From the NCBI GenBank assembly GCA_963714375.1, contig CAVQOG010000003.1, positions 186,001 through 250,000 on the forward strand: a DNA stretch of 64,000 nt, given 5' to 3'. Below are positions 34,321-43,393 of this stretch, in pieces. The notes under the pieces are model-generated. The model searched no databases. It saw only the letters and a list, made by a program, of their open reading frames with translations, and was not told where the DNA came from. Position 1 is the stretch's first letter, and each line of letters starts with the position of its first letter. Source of the DNA: UBA5794 sp963714375 (GTDB lineage: Bacteria; Actinomycetota; Acidimicrobiia; Spongiisociales; UBA5794). A program made the position numbers and the translations under genes.

Positions 34321-35190
34321 TCATTGCCACTTCGTCGGACGGGTCTTGATTGACTCCCAACCCAACTCGTCACAGAGGGCAAGGAATCGATCACGGTGCA
34401 CGCCTTTCCAGCGGAGGTCCTCCAGGCTCTGTGGAATATCGGAATCAACTCGCAACGTCGCAATGTCCTTGAACAACAACGCCTCGTCCATGTGCTCGCG
34501 AAGCGTTGCGGCAAGTTTCGCCGCACCACGAACGTTGACGTCCCAATCGTCCTCCGATGGGGGAATACTCTCGACATGCCCGTACCGGGCAAGCAGTGTC
34601 CCTGCCGACTTCGCCCCCCAGCCCGAGAGTCCCGGGAATCCATCGGCAGTATCACCAACGAGTCCCAGATAGTCGGGAATCGACTCCGGTGACACACCGA
34701 ACTTCTCCCTGACACCGTCGGCATCGACAAGCTTCTGGTTTCGGCGGTCGTATCCGACGATCTTCGGGTTTCCGAACAGCTGGGTCATGTCCTTGTCCGG
34801 ACTCATGATGATGACGCGATCGACTTCATCGGCGAACTTCTGCGCTGCTGCTGCGAGCCCATCGTCTGCTTCTTGTTCGATCATCGACCAGACAGTGACC
34901 CCTATCACCTCCATGGCACGCTCAGCAGCGGGAAACTGGGCGTATAACTCCGGTGGTGTCCCCTCGCCGGTCTTGTAGCCGTCGTACATGAGGTTGCGGA
35001 ACGATTCGATCACGGTGTCGAACGCTGCCCCGACATGGGTGACCTCAGGCTCTGAAAGCAGATTCAGTGTCGATGAGATGATCCCGTGGACAGCCCCGAT
35101 CTCCCAGCCTTCCGGTGTCTGTCGAGGCGGAGCCCCGAAATGAGCTCGGAACAGCTCATAGGTGCCGTCAATGAGATGCAAGGTCGTCAT
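34321..35190 (-). CDS. 5'-3' exonuclease (PolA N-terminal domain-like, stand-alone)
   Basis: 289 residues from ATG 35190; an in-frame GTG lies two codons upstream. LHLIDGTYELFRAHFG opens the FEN/5'-nuclease fold, with acidic metal ligands in AFDT, EQEADD and MSPDKDMTQLF; the helix-hairpin-helix region reads VGDTADGFPGLSGWGAKSAGTLL. These nucleases remove RNA primers and flaps. The polymerase part of PolA is absent, so it is a separate nuclease, common in actinobacteria. Length is normal. Confidence 0.85.
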   Translation of the reverse strand: MTTLHLIDGTYELFRAHFGAPPRQTPEGWEIGAVHGIISSTLNLLSEPEVTHVGAAFDTVIESFRNLMYDGYKTGEGTPPELYAQFPAAERAMEVIGVTVWSMIEQEADDGLAAAAQKFADEVDRVIIMSPDKDMTQLFGNPKIVGYDRRNQKLVDADGVREKFGVSPESIPDYLGLVGDTADGFPGLSGWGAKSAGTLLARYGHVESIPPSEDDWDVNVRGAAKLAATLREHMDEALLFKDIATLRVDSDIPQSLEDLRWKGVHRDRFLALCDELGWESIKTRPTKWQ

Positions 35191-35255
35191 GTCCACACGC
35201 TACCTCGCCGGTCCGCGCAGCGTCGAGAGGTTGCGAGGCGACCTACGCTGCCTCC

Positions 35256-36083
35256 ATGAGTCTGATCTCAGTATCCGAGTTGTCAGATCGAATCGGGGAA
35301 CCCGATCTCGTTGTTGTCGACTGCCGCTGGTATCTCGGGCTTCCCGATAATGGGCAAGCGGCTTACGTTGCAGGACACATCCCGACGTCAGCCTTTGCGG
35401 ATCTCGAGACCGTGTTGTCAGGTCCCACCGGTGGGGGGCGTCATCCGCTACCGACACCGGAAGCGTTCGGAACAGCGATGGCTCGACTTGGTGTCACACC
35501 TCGCTCGACGGTCGTCGCGTACGACGATTGCGGCGGTGCCGTGGCCGCTCGGCTTTGGTGGATGCTCAGCGATCAAGGACACAGCGCGTCATACGTGCTC
35601 GATGGAGGAATCGATGCGTGGATCGAGGCTGGAGGAAGCCTCACCGCCGGAGTCGAACCCCGAGGGGCCGGAACTGTCGCAATCGAGACGCGCCCTTGGA
35701 ACCACGTGGCCCAGCTCGCCGATGTCGAGGATCGTTCGAGCCAGACAGTCCTTGTCGATGTGCGAGCGTCGGAACGATATCGGGGTGATGTCGAGCCGGT
35801 CGACCCGAAGGCTGGCCACATCCCCGGCGCCATCAACATCCCGCTCTCTGAGAGTCTGAACGGGTTTCGGTTTCACGATGCCGCAACAATTGCTTCTCAG
35901 CTCGCCGAGGCAGCCATATTTCCCTCATCTGATGTCATTGCACACTGTGGGTCCGGCGTCAACGCGTGCCACTTCATCCTCGCGGCTGAGATTGCCGGCC
36001 TCCCAAGGCCACGCCTCTTCGTCGGCTCATGGAGCGAGTGGTCAGGAACGGATCGCCCGATCTCCGTCGGCGAGAACCCGTAG
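35256..36083 (+). CDS. sseA: Two-domain rhodanese sulfurtransferase (thiosulfate/3-mercaptopyruvate type)
   Basis: 275 residues, two rhodanese domains. The N-terminal one is inactive-type (AYDDCGGAVAARL). The C-terminal one carries the active-site loop CGSGVNA with Cys231. CGSGV-A loops favour 3-mercaptopyruvate, while CRKGVTA loops are typical of thiosulfate, so SseA-like activity is the better guess. It transfers sulfane sulfur to acceptors such as cyanide or thiols. Confidence 0.82.
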   Translation: MSLISVSELSDRIGEPDLVVVDCRWYLGLPDNGQAAYVAGHIPTSAFADLETVLSGPTGGGRHPLPTPEAFGTAMARLGVTPRSTVVAYDDCGGAVAARLWWMLSDQGHSASYVLDGGIDAWIEAGGSLTAGVEPRGAGTVAIETRPWNHVAQLADVEDRSSQTVLVDVRASERYRGDVEPVDPKAGHIPGAINIPLSESLNGFRFHDAATIASQLAEAAIFPSSDVIAHCGSGVNACHFILAAEIAGLPRPRLFVGSWSEWSGTDRPISVGENP

Positions 36084-36130
36084 ATCCGACGCCCGACGTC
36101 CGACGTGCTGGACTCTTGACTTCTGAATCC
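36084..36130. repeat. R1 intergenic repeat, copy f
   Basis: ATCCGACGCCCGACGTCCGAC is followed by TCTTGACTTCTGAATCC, the reverse orientation of the TCAGAAG unit. It lies right after the sulfurtransferase stop and before the MFS gene ribosome binding site (GGAGG near 36150). Confidence 0.5.
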
Positions 36131-36164
36131 ACCATAGCCTGAGCCGCTTGGAGGAATACCACCG

Positions 36165-37427
36165 ATGAACGCTGCGCGCGACCTGGTCGAAACGAAACTT
36201 GGCCGTTTCGAGTTCACGCTGATGCTGTCGATGACGATGGCTGTGGTCGCACTCGCCATCGACATGATGCTGCCTGCAATGGGAGACATCCGCGAGAAGT
36301 TCGGACTCGCTCAGGACTCCAACGATGTTGCAGCCATCATTACGTTCTTCTTCCTTGGCCTAGCAGCGGGACAGCTCGTTTGGGGAACGATCTCCGATGC
36401 CCTCGGACGCAAGAAAGTTCTCTACATGGGTCTCGCCGTGTACGTCGCCGCCGCAATCACGGCAGCCGTGGTTCCGAGCCTTGGCGCTCTATTGCTTGTC
36501 CGATTCGTTTGGGGCTTCGGCGCCGCCGCAGGACAGGCCATTGCTCGCGCGATTGTGCGTGACACGTATGCCGGATCGGCAATGGCGCATGCATTGTCGT
36601 TCATCATGGCGGTCTTCGTACTCGTTCCCATCTTCGCCCCGACCTTGGGGGCTGTGGTGCTCCTGATCGGTCCATGGGAGTGGATCTTCCTCTTCATGGC
36701 CCTGTTCGGCGTTGCCATCATCATCTGGACCACACGGCTGCCAGAAACACACCCGGTTGAGGATCGGATTCCGTTCAGAGTCGGACGCATCCTGAAGGCT
36801 TCGCGGTTCGTCGTATCAAACCCGATGACCGTCGGCTACACGATGGCTCAGGCCGTCATCTTTGGATTCTTCATTTCCTATCTGGCCTCATCACAGCTGA
36901 TCTTCGAGGACATCTTCGGACTCGAAGCGTGGTTCCCCTTGATCTTCGGAGGGACTTCAGTCGTGATGGGCGCGACCATGATCGCGAACACTCGTCTCCT
37001 GAAGCGGGTGCCACTGAGACCGCTCATCAGTTCCTCTTTCGTGTTCTACGTCATCGCCAGCCTCGTGCTTGGTGCAACGATGCTTCTCACCGGCGGACAT
37101 CCACCGTTCGCCCTCTTCATGGTCACTCTGGTGCCGGTGCTGATGGGCCATGCTCTTCTCGTACCGAACCTCAACGCGATAGCCATGGTCCCGATGGGTC
37201 CTGTCGCCGGAACAGCAGCGGCGGTCATCGGCACAACGGTCACACTCACTGGCGCGGTGATCGGTGCCGCGATTGATCGGCTCTACGACGGGTCGCTCGT
37301 CTACTTCGGCCTCGGTGCCGCTATCACCGGAGTCGCCGGCTACGCCTTCATGCGCTGGGGGGATCGAGCCGAAGCAAGAAAGGAAGTCCAGACTGAGGAA
37401 TCTGGGGTGCAGAATCTTTCGCGCTAG
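36165..37427 (+). CDS. MFS drug-efflux transporter, Bcr/CflA family
   Basis: 420 residues and 12 predicted membrane helices. IDMMLPAMGDI in helix 1, GQLVWGTISDALGRKKVL (the loop 2-3 motif A) and GAAAGQAIARAIVRD fit the Bcr/CflA subfamily of proton antiporters that expel drugs such as bicyclomycin or chloramphenicol. GGAGG precedes the ATG. The hydrophilic C-terminal tail, ending GVQNLSR, runs across the converging fhs stop by 4 bp. Confidence 0.85.
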   Translation: MNAARDLVETKLGRFEFTLMLSMTMAVVALAIDMMLPAMGDIREKFGLAQDSNDVAAIITFFFLGLAAGQLVWGTISDALGRKKVLYMGLAVYVAAAITAAVVPSLGALLLVRFVWGFGAAAGQAIARAIVRDTYAGSAMAHALSFIMAVFVLVPIFAPTLGAVVLLIGPWEWIFLFMALFGVAIIIWTTRLPETHPVEDRIPFRVGRILKASRFVVSNPMTVGYTMAQAVIFGFFISYLASSQLIFEDIFGLEAWFPLIFGGTSVVMGATMIANTRLLKRVPLRPLISSSFVFYVIASLVLGATMLLTGGHPPFALFMVTLVPVLMGHALLVPNLNAIAMVPMGPVAGTAAAVIGTTVTLTGAVIGAAIDRLYDGSLVYFGLGAAITGVAGYAFMRWGDRAEARKEVQTEESGVQNLSR

Positions 37428-39112
37428 CTCAGTCCGACGACTTCGCCATTCTCGTCAATGTCGATGCTGTGGGCTGCGGGGTTCAACCCGAGGCCTGGCA
37501 TCCGGTTGATCGTCCCTGTCAAAGGAAGGATGAAGCCGGCACCGGCAACAAGCTGAACCTCCCTGACGGGCAGCGTCCAGCCGGTTGGAGCACCACGTAG
37601 CGATGCATCGTGGCTGAATGAGTATTGGGTCTTTGCCATACAAATCGGGAGATGACCGTAACCCATCTCTTCGAACTTGATGATCTCACGCCGTGCCTTC
37701 ATGTCGTACTCGACATCGTCAGCGCCGTACACCTTGGTCGCAATCGTCTTGATCTTGTCAGCGAGACCCATCTCCGTTGGATAAAGCATCTGGAAATTCG
37801 AGCCCTCGTCGGCAGCGTCGCGTACCACCTCTGCCAAATCAATCATGCCGTCTGCTCCACCCGCATGTGGCGATGCAACTGCCCAACGTGCGCCCTCCTC
37901 ATCACAAATGGAGGCAACAGCCTGATGTTCGCTCGGATGGTCCGTCGGGAAGGAGTTGATCGCCACGACGGGAATCACACCGTGTTGACGAACGTTCGCA
38001 ATGTGTCGGCGGAGGTTGTCTGCGCCAGCGAGCACATCGTCGGGGTTCTCGGCTGTCATTGCCTCGGGGAGAGGCTGTCCCCCCTTGACATCGAACTTTC
38101 CGGTGTTGTATTTGAGTGCTCGAACCGTTGTGACAACAACCGCGACATCTGGGGCGAATCCCGAAGCGCGACATTTGAGGTTGAAGAACTTCTCGGCACC
38201 GATATCGGAGCCGAACCCTGCCTCAGTGATGAGCACGTCGCCACTTCGAATCCCTACCTGGTCTGCAACGATCGATGAGTTTCCGTGGGCGATGTTGGCA
38301 AACGGACCGGTGTGAATCAGTGCGGGTGTCCCTTCGAGCGTCTGGAGCAGATTCGGATTCAAAGCGTCTTTGAGCAGAACAGCCATCGACCCGGCCCCCT
38401 GCACATCTTCAGCTGTGATCGGCTTGTTGTGCCTGTCGTATCCGATGACGACTCGGCCGAGACGCTTGCGGAGGTCCTGAAGGCTGGTTGCCATCCCAAG
38501 GACTGCCATCAACTCCGATGCCGCGGTGATGTCGAATCCCGTTTCACGAGGTATTCCGTCGAGAGGCTTCCCAAGACCGATCACAATATTGCGCAGCGCC
38601 CTGTCGTTGACATCCATGACCCTGCGCCAGGTAACGCGTTTGATGCCGATCGAAAGCTGGTTGGCCTGATAGATGTGGTTGTCGATGAGGGCAGCGAGCA
38701 TATTATTGGCTTCCGTCACCGCATGGAAGTCACCGGTGAGGTGGAGATTCATCTCCTCCATCGGAATCACCTGGGAGTAGCCGCCACCGGCCGCGCCGCC
38801 CTTGATCCCGAAGGTGGGACCGAGCGATGGCTGGCGAAGCGTCAGAACCGCTCGCTTGCCGATCTTCTTGAATCCCTGGGCAAGACCGACCGCCACGGTC
38901 GTCTTGCCCTCTCCAAAGGGGGTCGGGCTGGTCGCGGTGACCAGCACGTATTTTGCTCCGGGAGCGCCCATTGCCTCAACAGCAGCGATATCGATCTTTG
39001 CCAGACCGTTTCCTCGCTGCTCCACGAACTCAGGGGGTACGCCCATGTCGGCTGCGACATCGAGAATGGGGCGTGGTTCAACGGAGCGGGCGATTTCGAG
39101 ATCAGTAGGCAT
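37424..39112 (-). CDS. fhs: Formate-tetrahydrofolate ligase
   Basis: 562 residues from ATG 39112; the frame runs upstream but that part is not conserved. The P-loop reads TPFGEGKTT, with RQPSLGPTFGIKGGAAGGG and NLHLTGDFHAVTEANN as family signatures; EAGFGSDIGAEKF and the C-terminal GTINRMPGLG are also typical. It uses ATP to make 10-formyl-THF from formate. It stands beside formate dehydrogenase, mobA and fdhD, so this locus can send formate either to C1 biosynthesis or to oxidation. No strong ribosome binding site is seen. Confidence 0.95.
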   Translation of the reverse strand: MPTDLEIARSVEPRPILDVAADMGVPPEFVEQRGNGLAKIDIAAVEAMGAPGAKYVLVTATSPTPFGEGKTTVAVGLAQGFKKIGKRAVLTLRQPSLGPTFGIKGGAAGGGYSQVIPMEEMNLHLTGDFHAVTEANNMLAALIDNHIYQANQLSIGIKRVTWRRVMDVNDRALRNIVIGLGKPLDGIPRETGFDITAASELMAVLGMATSLQDLRKRLGRVVIGYDRHNKPITAEDVQGAGSMAVLLKDALNPNLLQTLEGTPALIHTGPFANIAHGNSSIVADQVGIRSGDVLITEAGFGSDIGAEKFFNLKCRASGFAPDVAVVVTTVRALKYNTGKFDVKGGQPLPEAMTAENPDDVLAGADNLRRHIANVRQHGVIPVVAINSFPTDHPSEHQAVASICDEEGARWAVASPHAGGADGMIDLAEVVRDAADEGSNFQMLYPTEMGLADKIKTIATKVYGADDVEYDMKARREIIKFEEMGYGHLPICMAKTQYSFSHDASLRGAPTGWTLPVREVQLVAGAGFILPLTGTINRMPGLGLNPAAHSIDIDENGEVVGLS

Positions 39113-39165
39113 GGCGAGGACGATACGGCATCTGGGTCCGTCATGTGGCGTTGTACGCTCATGCA

Positions 39166-39729
39166 ATGATCACACACACACTCGGGGCGGTGCTCACCGG
39201 TGGGGGCGCCTCGCGAATGGGGACATCGAAAGCTGATCTCACGTATCTCGATGCCAGGTTCATCGACCACGCCATCACGACGCTTTCGCTCGTTATCGAT
39301 GAGGTTGTTGTGTGTGGCGGTGACTACGACGGCCCACTGGAGGTTCTCCCAGATCCGATCGTGAACGCTGGTCCTCTCGCGGGAATCCTCGCAGCGCTCA
39401 ACCACGGCGACGGCCGTCCAGTCATGGTCACACCAGTCGACATGCCGCTCATCACCGTCAATCTCGTCACCCGTCTTGTCGAGCCAAGAGTTGGGGCGAT
39501 GAGTGCACGTATCTCGTCAAGCGGTGACATACTCCAGCCACTGTGTGCCACCTACGGCGAAGGTCTCCGGGCATCGATTCAGGACCGCCTGCTCAAGGGC
39601 GAACTCTCCGTATTCGGCTTGGTAGATCAGATAGAGACGGTTGAACACATCGTCACGGATCGGCATACGCTCACGAACATCAACACTCCACAGGACTATG
39701 ACGACCTCACCGGAGGCAGCTCGATATGA
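39166..39729 (+). CDS. mobA: Molybdenum cofactor guanylyltransferase (MobA-like)
   Basis: 187 residues from ATG 39166; earlier in-frame starts would extend towards fhs. GGGASRMGTSKADL is the nucleotidyltransferase motif and NAGPLAGILAAL plus TPVDMPLI are typical of MobA. It makes the guanine dinucleotide form of the cofactor that formate dehydrogenase needs. It overlaps the DUF7009 gene by 4 bp and lies in the formate dehydrogenase neighbourhood. Confidence 0.85.
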   Translation: MITHTLGAVLTGGGASRMGTSKADLTYLDARFIDHAITTLSLVIDEVVVCGGDYDGPLEVLPDPIVNAGPLAGILAALNHGDGRPVMVTPVDMPLITVNLVTRLVEPRVGAMSARISSSGDILQPLCATYGEGLRASIQDRLLKGELSVFGLVDQIETVEHIVTDRHTLTNINTPQDYDDLTGGSSI

Positions 39730-40019
39730 AGATCAGATTGGCGGACGACGAGATCCGATTGCGGGTCACGAATGCCGAAGTCGACACCCTGCTCCGGGGG
39801 GAAGCTGTTTCCGCAGCCATCTGGAATGGCCTCTCGTTCACTGTCCTTTACACCGACGCCACTGCGTCGCGCGTTGTCAGCGAAGCCAATACCGTGGTTA
39901 TCGAGGTTCCACGTGGTCTTGCCAACACACCCAATGGCGACTCTCCAATGATTCATGACTTCATGGATCAGACAACACACGTTCTCGTCGAACTCGACCT
40001 GGGGCGTCGACCTCGCTGA
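39726..40019 (+). CDS. DUF7009-like small protein
   Basis: 97 residues. MKIRLADDEIRLRVTNAEVDTL at the start, then alternating strands, fits a family I recall as DUF7009, a small beta-rich protein of unknown function. It overlaps mobA by 4 bp and converges on fdhD, whose stop is only two bases away. Its context suggests molybdo-enzyme maturation, which is guilt by association. Family recognition is moderate. Confidence 0.6.
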   Translation: MKIRLADDEIRLRVTNAEVDTLLRGEAVSAAIWNGLSFTVLYTDATASRVVSEANTVVIEVPRGLANTPNGDSPMIHDFMDQTTHVLVELDLGRRPR

Positions 40020-40020
40020 G

Positions 40021-40827
40021 TCATGCGATTCGCTGGCTTCCGCTGTAGACATTGAATCCGTCCTCGCGAACGAAACCGATCACGGTGACACCGGTGGTTT
40101 CACCCAGTTCGGCTGCGAGTGATGACGCTCCACTGACGCCGGCGACGATCGGAATACCGGCGACTGCCGCCTTCTGGGTGATCTCGAACCCGATTCGCCC
40201 TGACACCATGAGGACGATCTCCCCGATTGGCCATCGGCTGATGGCCAATCCTCCGATCACCTTGTCGACCGCGTTGTGTCTACCGACATCCTCTTCAATC
40301 GTCACGAGTTGACCCGCTTGGGTGAACGCGGCCGCGGCGTGAAGGCTCCCCGTGAGGCCAAATTGTTGCTGGCTGGCCTGCATCAGATGCGGGAGGGAGG
40401 TAACAAAGCTCGGCGAGACGATGGGTCCCGTCGGAGGCGTTCTACTCGCCACAATCACCGCGTCGATGGACGCCTTCCCACATACCCCGCACGAGGACGA
40501 CGCGAATACGTTGCGTCTGAACTGCTCCGGGTCGATCTCAACACGATCAGCAAGTCGAATGTCGTAACGATCCCCTTCCGCTGAGCCCTCGACAGGCTCG
40601 ATCGCCGCGATCTCATGTGGTCCGATCACAATGCCTTCGGTGATGGCGAACCCCATCCCGAGCTGCGTGTCGCGCCCCGGGGTGCGCATCAGGACTGCAA
40701 TCGGTACCCCACCGATCCGGAACTCAACCGGTCCCTCGGTCGTCAGGACATCGGCGTGCTCGGACCGTTCACTCCCGCGATAGCGAACCGTCGACCACGA
40801 AGTCGTCGGCTGACCACCGTCATCCAT
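40021..40827 (-). CDS. fdhD: Formate dehydrogenase sulfurtransferase FdhD
   Basis: 268 residues. The two catalytic cysteines are in SSSCGVCGKAS (Cys113 and Cys116). TEEDVGRHNAVDKVIG-like sequence (EEDVGRHNAVDK) and VSGRIGFEITQKAA are also diagnostic. FdhD passes sulfur from cysteine desulfurase to the molybdenum cofactor, which is essential for formate dehydrogenase. It overlaps the FdhA N-terminal-half gene by 8 bp and is the last gene of the operon. Confidence 0.93.
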   Translation of the reverse strand: MDDGGQPTTSWSTVRYRGSERSEHADVLTTEGPVEFRIGGVPIAVLMRTPGRDTQLGMGFAITEGIVIGPHEIAAIEPVEGSAEGDRYDIRLADRVEIDPEQFRRNVFASSSCGVCGKASIDAVIVASRTPPTGPIVSPSFVTSLPHLMQASQQQFGLTGSLHAAAAFTQAGQLVTIEEDVGRHNAVDKVIGGLAISRWPIGEIVLMVSGRIGFEITQKAAVAGIPIVAGVSGASSLAAELGETTGVTVIGFVREDGFNVYSGSQRIA

Positions 40828-41692
40828 CGGTCATCAGATCTGATTGGACATAGCCCCACCCGAAACGGCCCTTGATGCACAGATGGCCGCTCGTGACGTC
40901 ATGGTCCATTGGTGAGGTGACCTTGACAATCCGATTGTCCTGCACGTGGAGCTCGAGGTTGCACCCGACACCGCAGAACGAACAGACGGTCGTGTTCACG
41001 GTCTGATGCTCAGGTTTCCAATCCCCAGCGGCTCGCATGTCGAACTCCGTCTTGAACATGAGGGCACCCGACGGACAGACCCCGACGCAGTTCCCGCAGT
41101 ACACACACGCCGAGTCCGGAAGCACAATGTCAAACTCGGTCGCGATAGTGGCGTTCAACCCGCGGCCAGCGACATCGATGGCGAAGGTGTTCTGAGCATC
41201 GGGACCGCACGCTGCGACACAGCGGAAGCACATGATGCACTTGTCATAGTCTCGGATGTAGAGGTCGTCCTCGATCTTGACGGCACGGACAGGACGGTTG
41301 GCGGTTCCGAATCGGTCGATATCGACCTCGTACCGCTCCATGAACATCGCTGTCTCGTTGTTGACAAGCGAAAGATCGACCGACGACGCAAGCAACTCAT
41401 ACACGGTCTTGCGGGTCGCAACGACCCGTGCGGATTCGGTCTGAATGTCGAGACCCTCAGCAACCTCACGCGAACAAGCAGGGACCAGCGTGCGTGAGCC
41501 CTCGACTTCAACCACGCAGGCCCTGCAAGAGTTGAAGGGCTCCAGCGTGTCGAGGTAGCACAGTGTCGGGATCGCGATGCCCGCATCACGGCAGGCTTCG
41601 AGGATCGTTGCACCTTCGGCGGCTCCCATCTCGACGCCATCAACCGTGAAGGACACGAGCGGCTTCGGGGGGTCAATCCGAGTCTCGATCAT
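40820..41692 (-). CDS. Formate dehydrogenase alpha subunit, separate N-terminal half (Fe-S and Mo-site [4Fe-4S] domains)
   Basis: 290 residues from ATG 41692, overlapping the nuoEF-like stop (ATGA). Domains in order: [2Fe-2S] ferredoxin (Cys45, 56, 59, 73), two [4Fe-4S] clusters (Cys152, 155, 158, 162 and 196, 199, 202, 206), and the small [4Fe-4S] domain that opens molybdopterin oxidoreductases (Cys237, 240, 244, 272; CSFCGVGCN and GHLCIKGRFGWGY). It stops exactly where the catalytic domain should begin. That catalytic part is the separate gene at 43394-45415. The two proteins must assemble to give one FdhA. The split is unusual. Confidence 0.85.
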   Translation of the reverse strand: MIETRIDPPKPLVSFTVDGVEMGAAEGATILEACRDAGIAIPTLCYLDTLEPFNSCRACVVEVEGSRTLVPACSREVAEGLDIQTESARVVATRKTVYELLASSVDLSLVNNETAMFMERYEVDIDRFGTANRPVRAVKIEDDLYIRDYDKCIMCFRCVAACGPDAQNTFAIDVAGRGLNATIATEFDIVLPDSACVYCGNCVGVCPSGALMFKTEFDMRAAGDWKPEHQTVNTTVCSFCGVGCNLELHVQDNRIVKVTSPMDHDVTSGHLCIKGRFGWGYVQSDLMTDG

Positions 41693-43362
41693 GCGGGGCC
41701 TCCGATCAATCCAAGTGCCAGAGCCGACTGCACCGCGGCCGATGCAGCCTGTCCGAGTCCGCATACCGAACCCTCGCGCAGAACGTGATCGAGTTCGCTG
41801 AGGATCGCGATTTCATGGCTGCGATCAGCGTCGGATTCGGCAAGCCTGACGAGGGATTCGCTCTGCCGCACCGTCCCAGCGCGACACGGGATACACAATC
41901 CACAGGATTCATCGGCAAAGAACTCCGCGATGCGGTTGACAATCCCGCCGAGGTCGACCGACGTGTCGAAGACAATGATGACACCCGACCCGAGCCCAAT
42001 CCCTCGCTCTCGGGTAGCTTCGAAGGTCAGCGGGAGATCAAGATCGTCAGGGAGGATGAAGGCTCCGGCGGCACCACCAATCAGGACTGCCGCAATGTCG
42101 GAGGTTGGACCGCCTGCCAGCGAAATGAGGTCTGCCACGGTGGCACCGAATGGGACCTCGAACACGCCGGGTTGTGACACACCGCCCGATACACAGAAGA
42201 GCTTCGGTCCTGTTGACCCGTGCGTGCCGATGGAGGCGAATGCTTCTCCCCCATTGCGGATGATCGCCGGGATGTTTGCAAGCGTTTCCACATTGTTGAC
42301 GAGCGTTGGCCGCCCGAACAAACCTGCATCGGTGGGAAAGGGGGGTTTCTGGCGCGGTTCGGGTCGGTAGCCCTCGACGGAATTGAACAGTGCCGTCTCC
42401 TCACCACAGATGTAGGCACCCGCGCCACGTCTCGTCTCGATTTCGAACGTGCGACCGGACGAGAGGATATTCTCGCCAAGCAGTCCCTCGTTACGCGCAG
42501 CGGCGATGGCTTCCGTAATGATGCGAAGCGCTATTGGATACTCGTCACGAATGTAGAGATAGCCGCGTTCGGCGCCGACCGCGAGACCGGCGATAGTCAT
42601 CGCCTCGATGATCGCAAACGGATCGTTCTCAAGCAGCACTCGATCCTTGAACGTCCCCGGCTCGGATTCGTCAGCGTTGCACACCACGTACTTGGTTCCA
42701 TCACTCGCCGCGACCGCTTCCCATTTGATACCCGCGGGAAAGGCGGCACCGCCTCGACCCTTGATACCGCTCGCGACCACCTGCTCGACAACCCATTCAG
42801 GTCCTTTGGAAACTGCAGTCGTGAGGGCTTCGAAGCCGCCATCGGCCCGATACCCGTCCAGAGTCTGGGGCGACCCAACCCGGGACAGCAGAGAAGTCCG
42901 GGTTTCCGGTTGCAGGGGTGGCAGCTGGGACACGTGGTCGCGCGGCTGTGGTGAGTGCAGAATCTCGATGATCTGCTCGGCAGTTGCTGGAGCAACCACC
43001 CGATCGTCATCGCCCGCCACCTGGACGAAGGCTGCAGACCCCTTGTCACACTGGCCGAGACATGGCGATGGTCTCCACATGACGCCATCGAGATCCGTTC
43101 TCGATGGACCGAGTTCGTGCTCAAGTTTGCTGAGCATGGCATCTGCACCGACTGCCTTGCACGCAATGTCGTCACACACGTGGGCGACCCGTGCGGGTCG
43201 CTCTTCGGTTGCGATCAGGTCGTAGAACGTCGCAACCCCGTACGCCTCGGCCGGTCCAAGCGTGAGCCGCTCGGAGATGTAGTTGATGGCACCGTGGCTG
43301 ACCCAGCCAACGGAATCCTGAACAGCGTGGAGGGTCGGGAGAAGCATGTGGCGCTGCGACAC
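41689..43362 (-). CDS. fdhB: NAD-dependent formate dehydrogenase beta subunit, NuoE-NuoF fusion
   Basis: 557 residues from a GTG at 43362. The NuoE part has the [2Fe-2S] ligands Cys63, 68, 101 and 105; the NuoF part has GRGGAAFPAGIKWEAV (FMN), GAGAYICGEETAL (NAD) and SCGLCIPCRAGT ([4Fe-4S]). It carries electrons from FdhA to NAD. Conserved-looking NuoE sequence (RVAYGGFHKAV) continues upstream in the same frame without a usable start codon, up to a TAG at 43516-43518. A homopolymer indel near 43493-43496 would restore a GTG start at 43540, so the true N-terminus is probably longer. Confidence 0.88.
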   Translation of the reverse strand: MSQRHMLLPTLHAVQDSVGWVSHGAINYISERLTLGPAEAYGVATFYDLIATEERPARVAHVCDDIACKAVGADAMLSKLEHELGPSRTDLDGVMWRPSPCLGQCDKGSAAFVQVAGDDDRVVAPATAEQIIEILHSPQPRDHVSQLPPLQPETRTSLLSRVGSPQTLDGYRADGGFEALTTAVSKGPEWVVEQVVASGIKGRGGAAFPAGIKWEAVAASDGTKYVVCNADESEPGTFKDRVLLENDPFAIIEAMTIAGLAVGAERGYLYIRDEYPIALRIITEAIAAARNEGLLGENILSSGRTFEIETRRGAGAYICGEETALFNSVEGYRPEPRQKPPFPTDAGLFGRPTLVNNVETLANIPAIIRNGGEAFASIGTHGSTGPKLFCVSGGVSQPGVFEVPFGATVADLISLAGGPTSDIAAVLIGGAAGAFILPDDLDLPLTFEATRERGIGLGSGVIIVFDTSVDLGGIVNRIAEFFADESCGLCIPCRAGTVRQSESLVRLAESDADRSHEIAILSELDHVLREGSVCGLGQAASAAVQSALALGLIGGPA

Positions 43363-43393
43363 GGCCTTGTGGAATCCACCGTATGCAACCCGG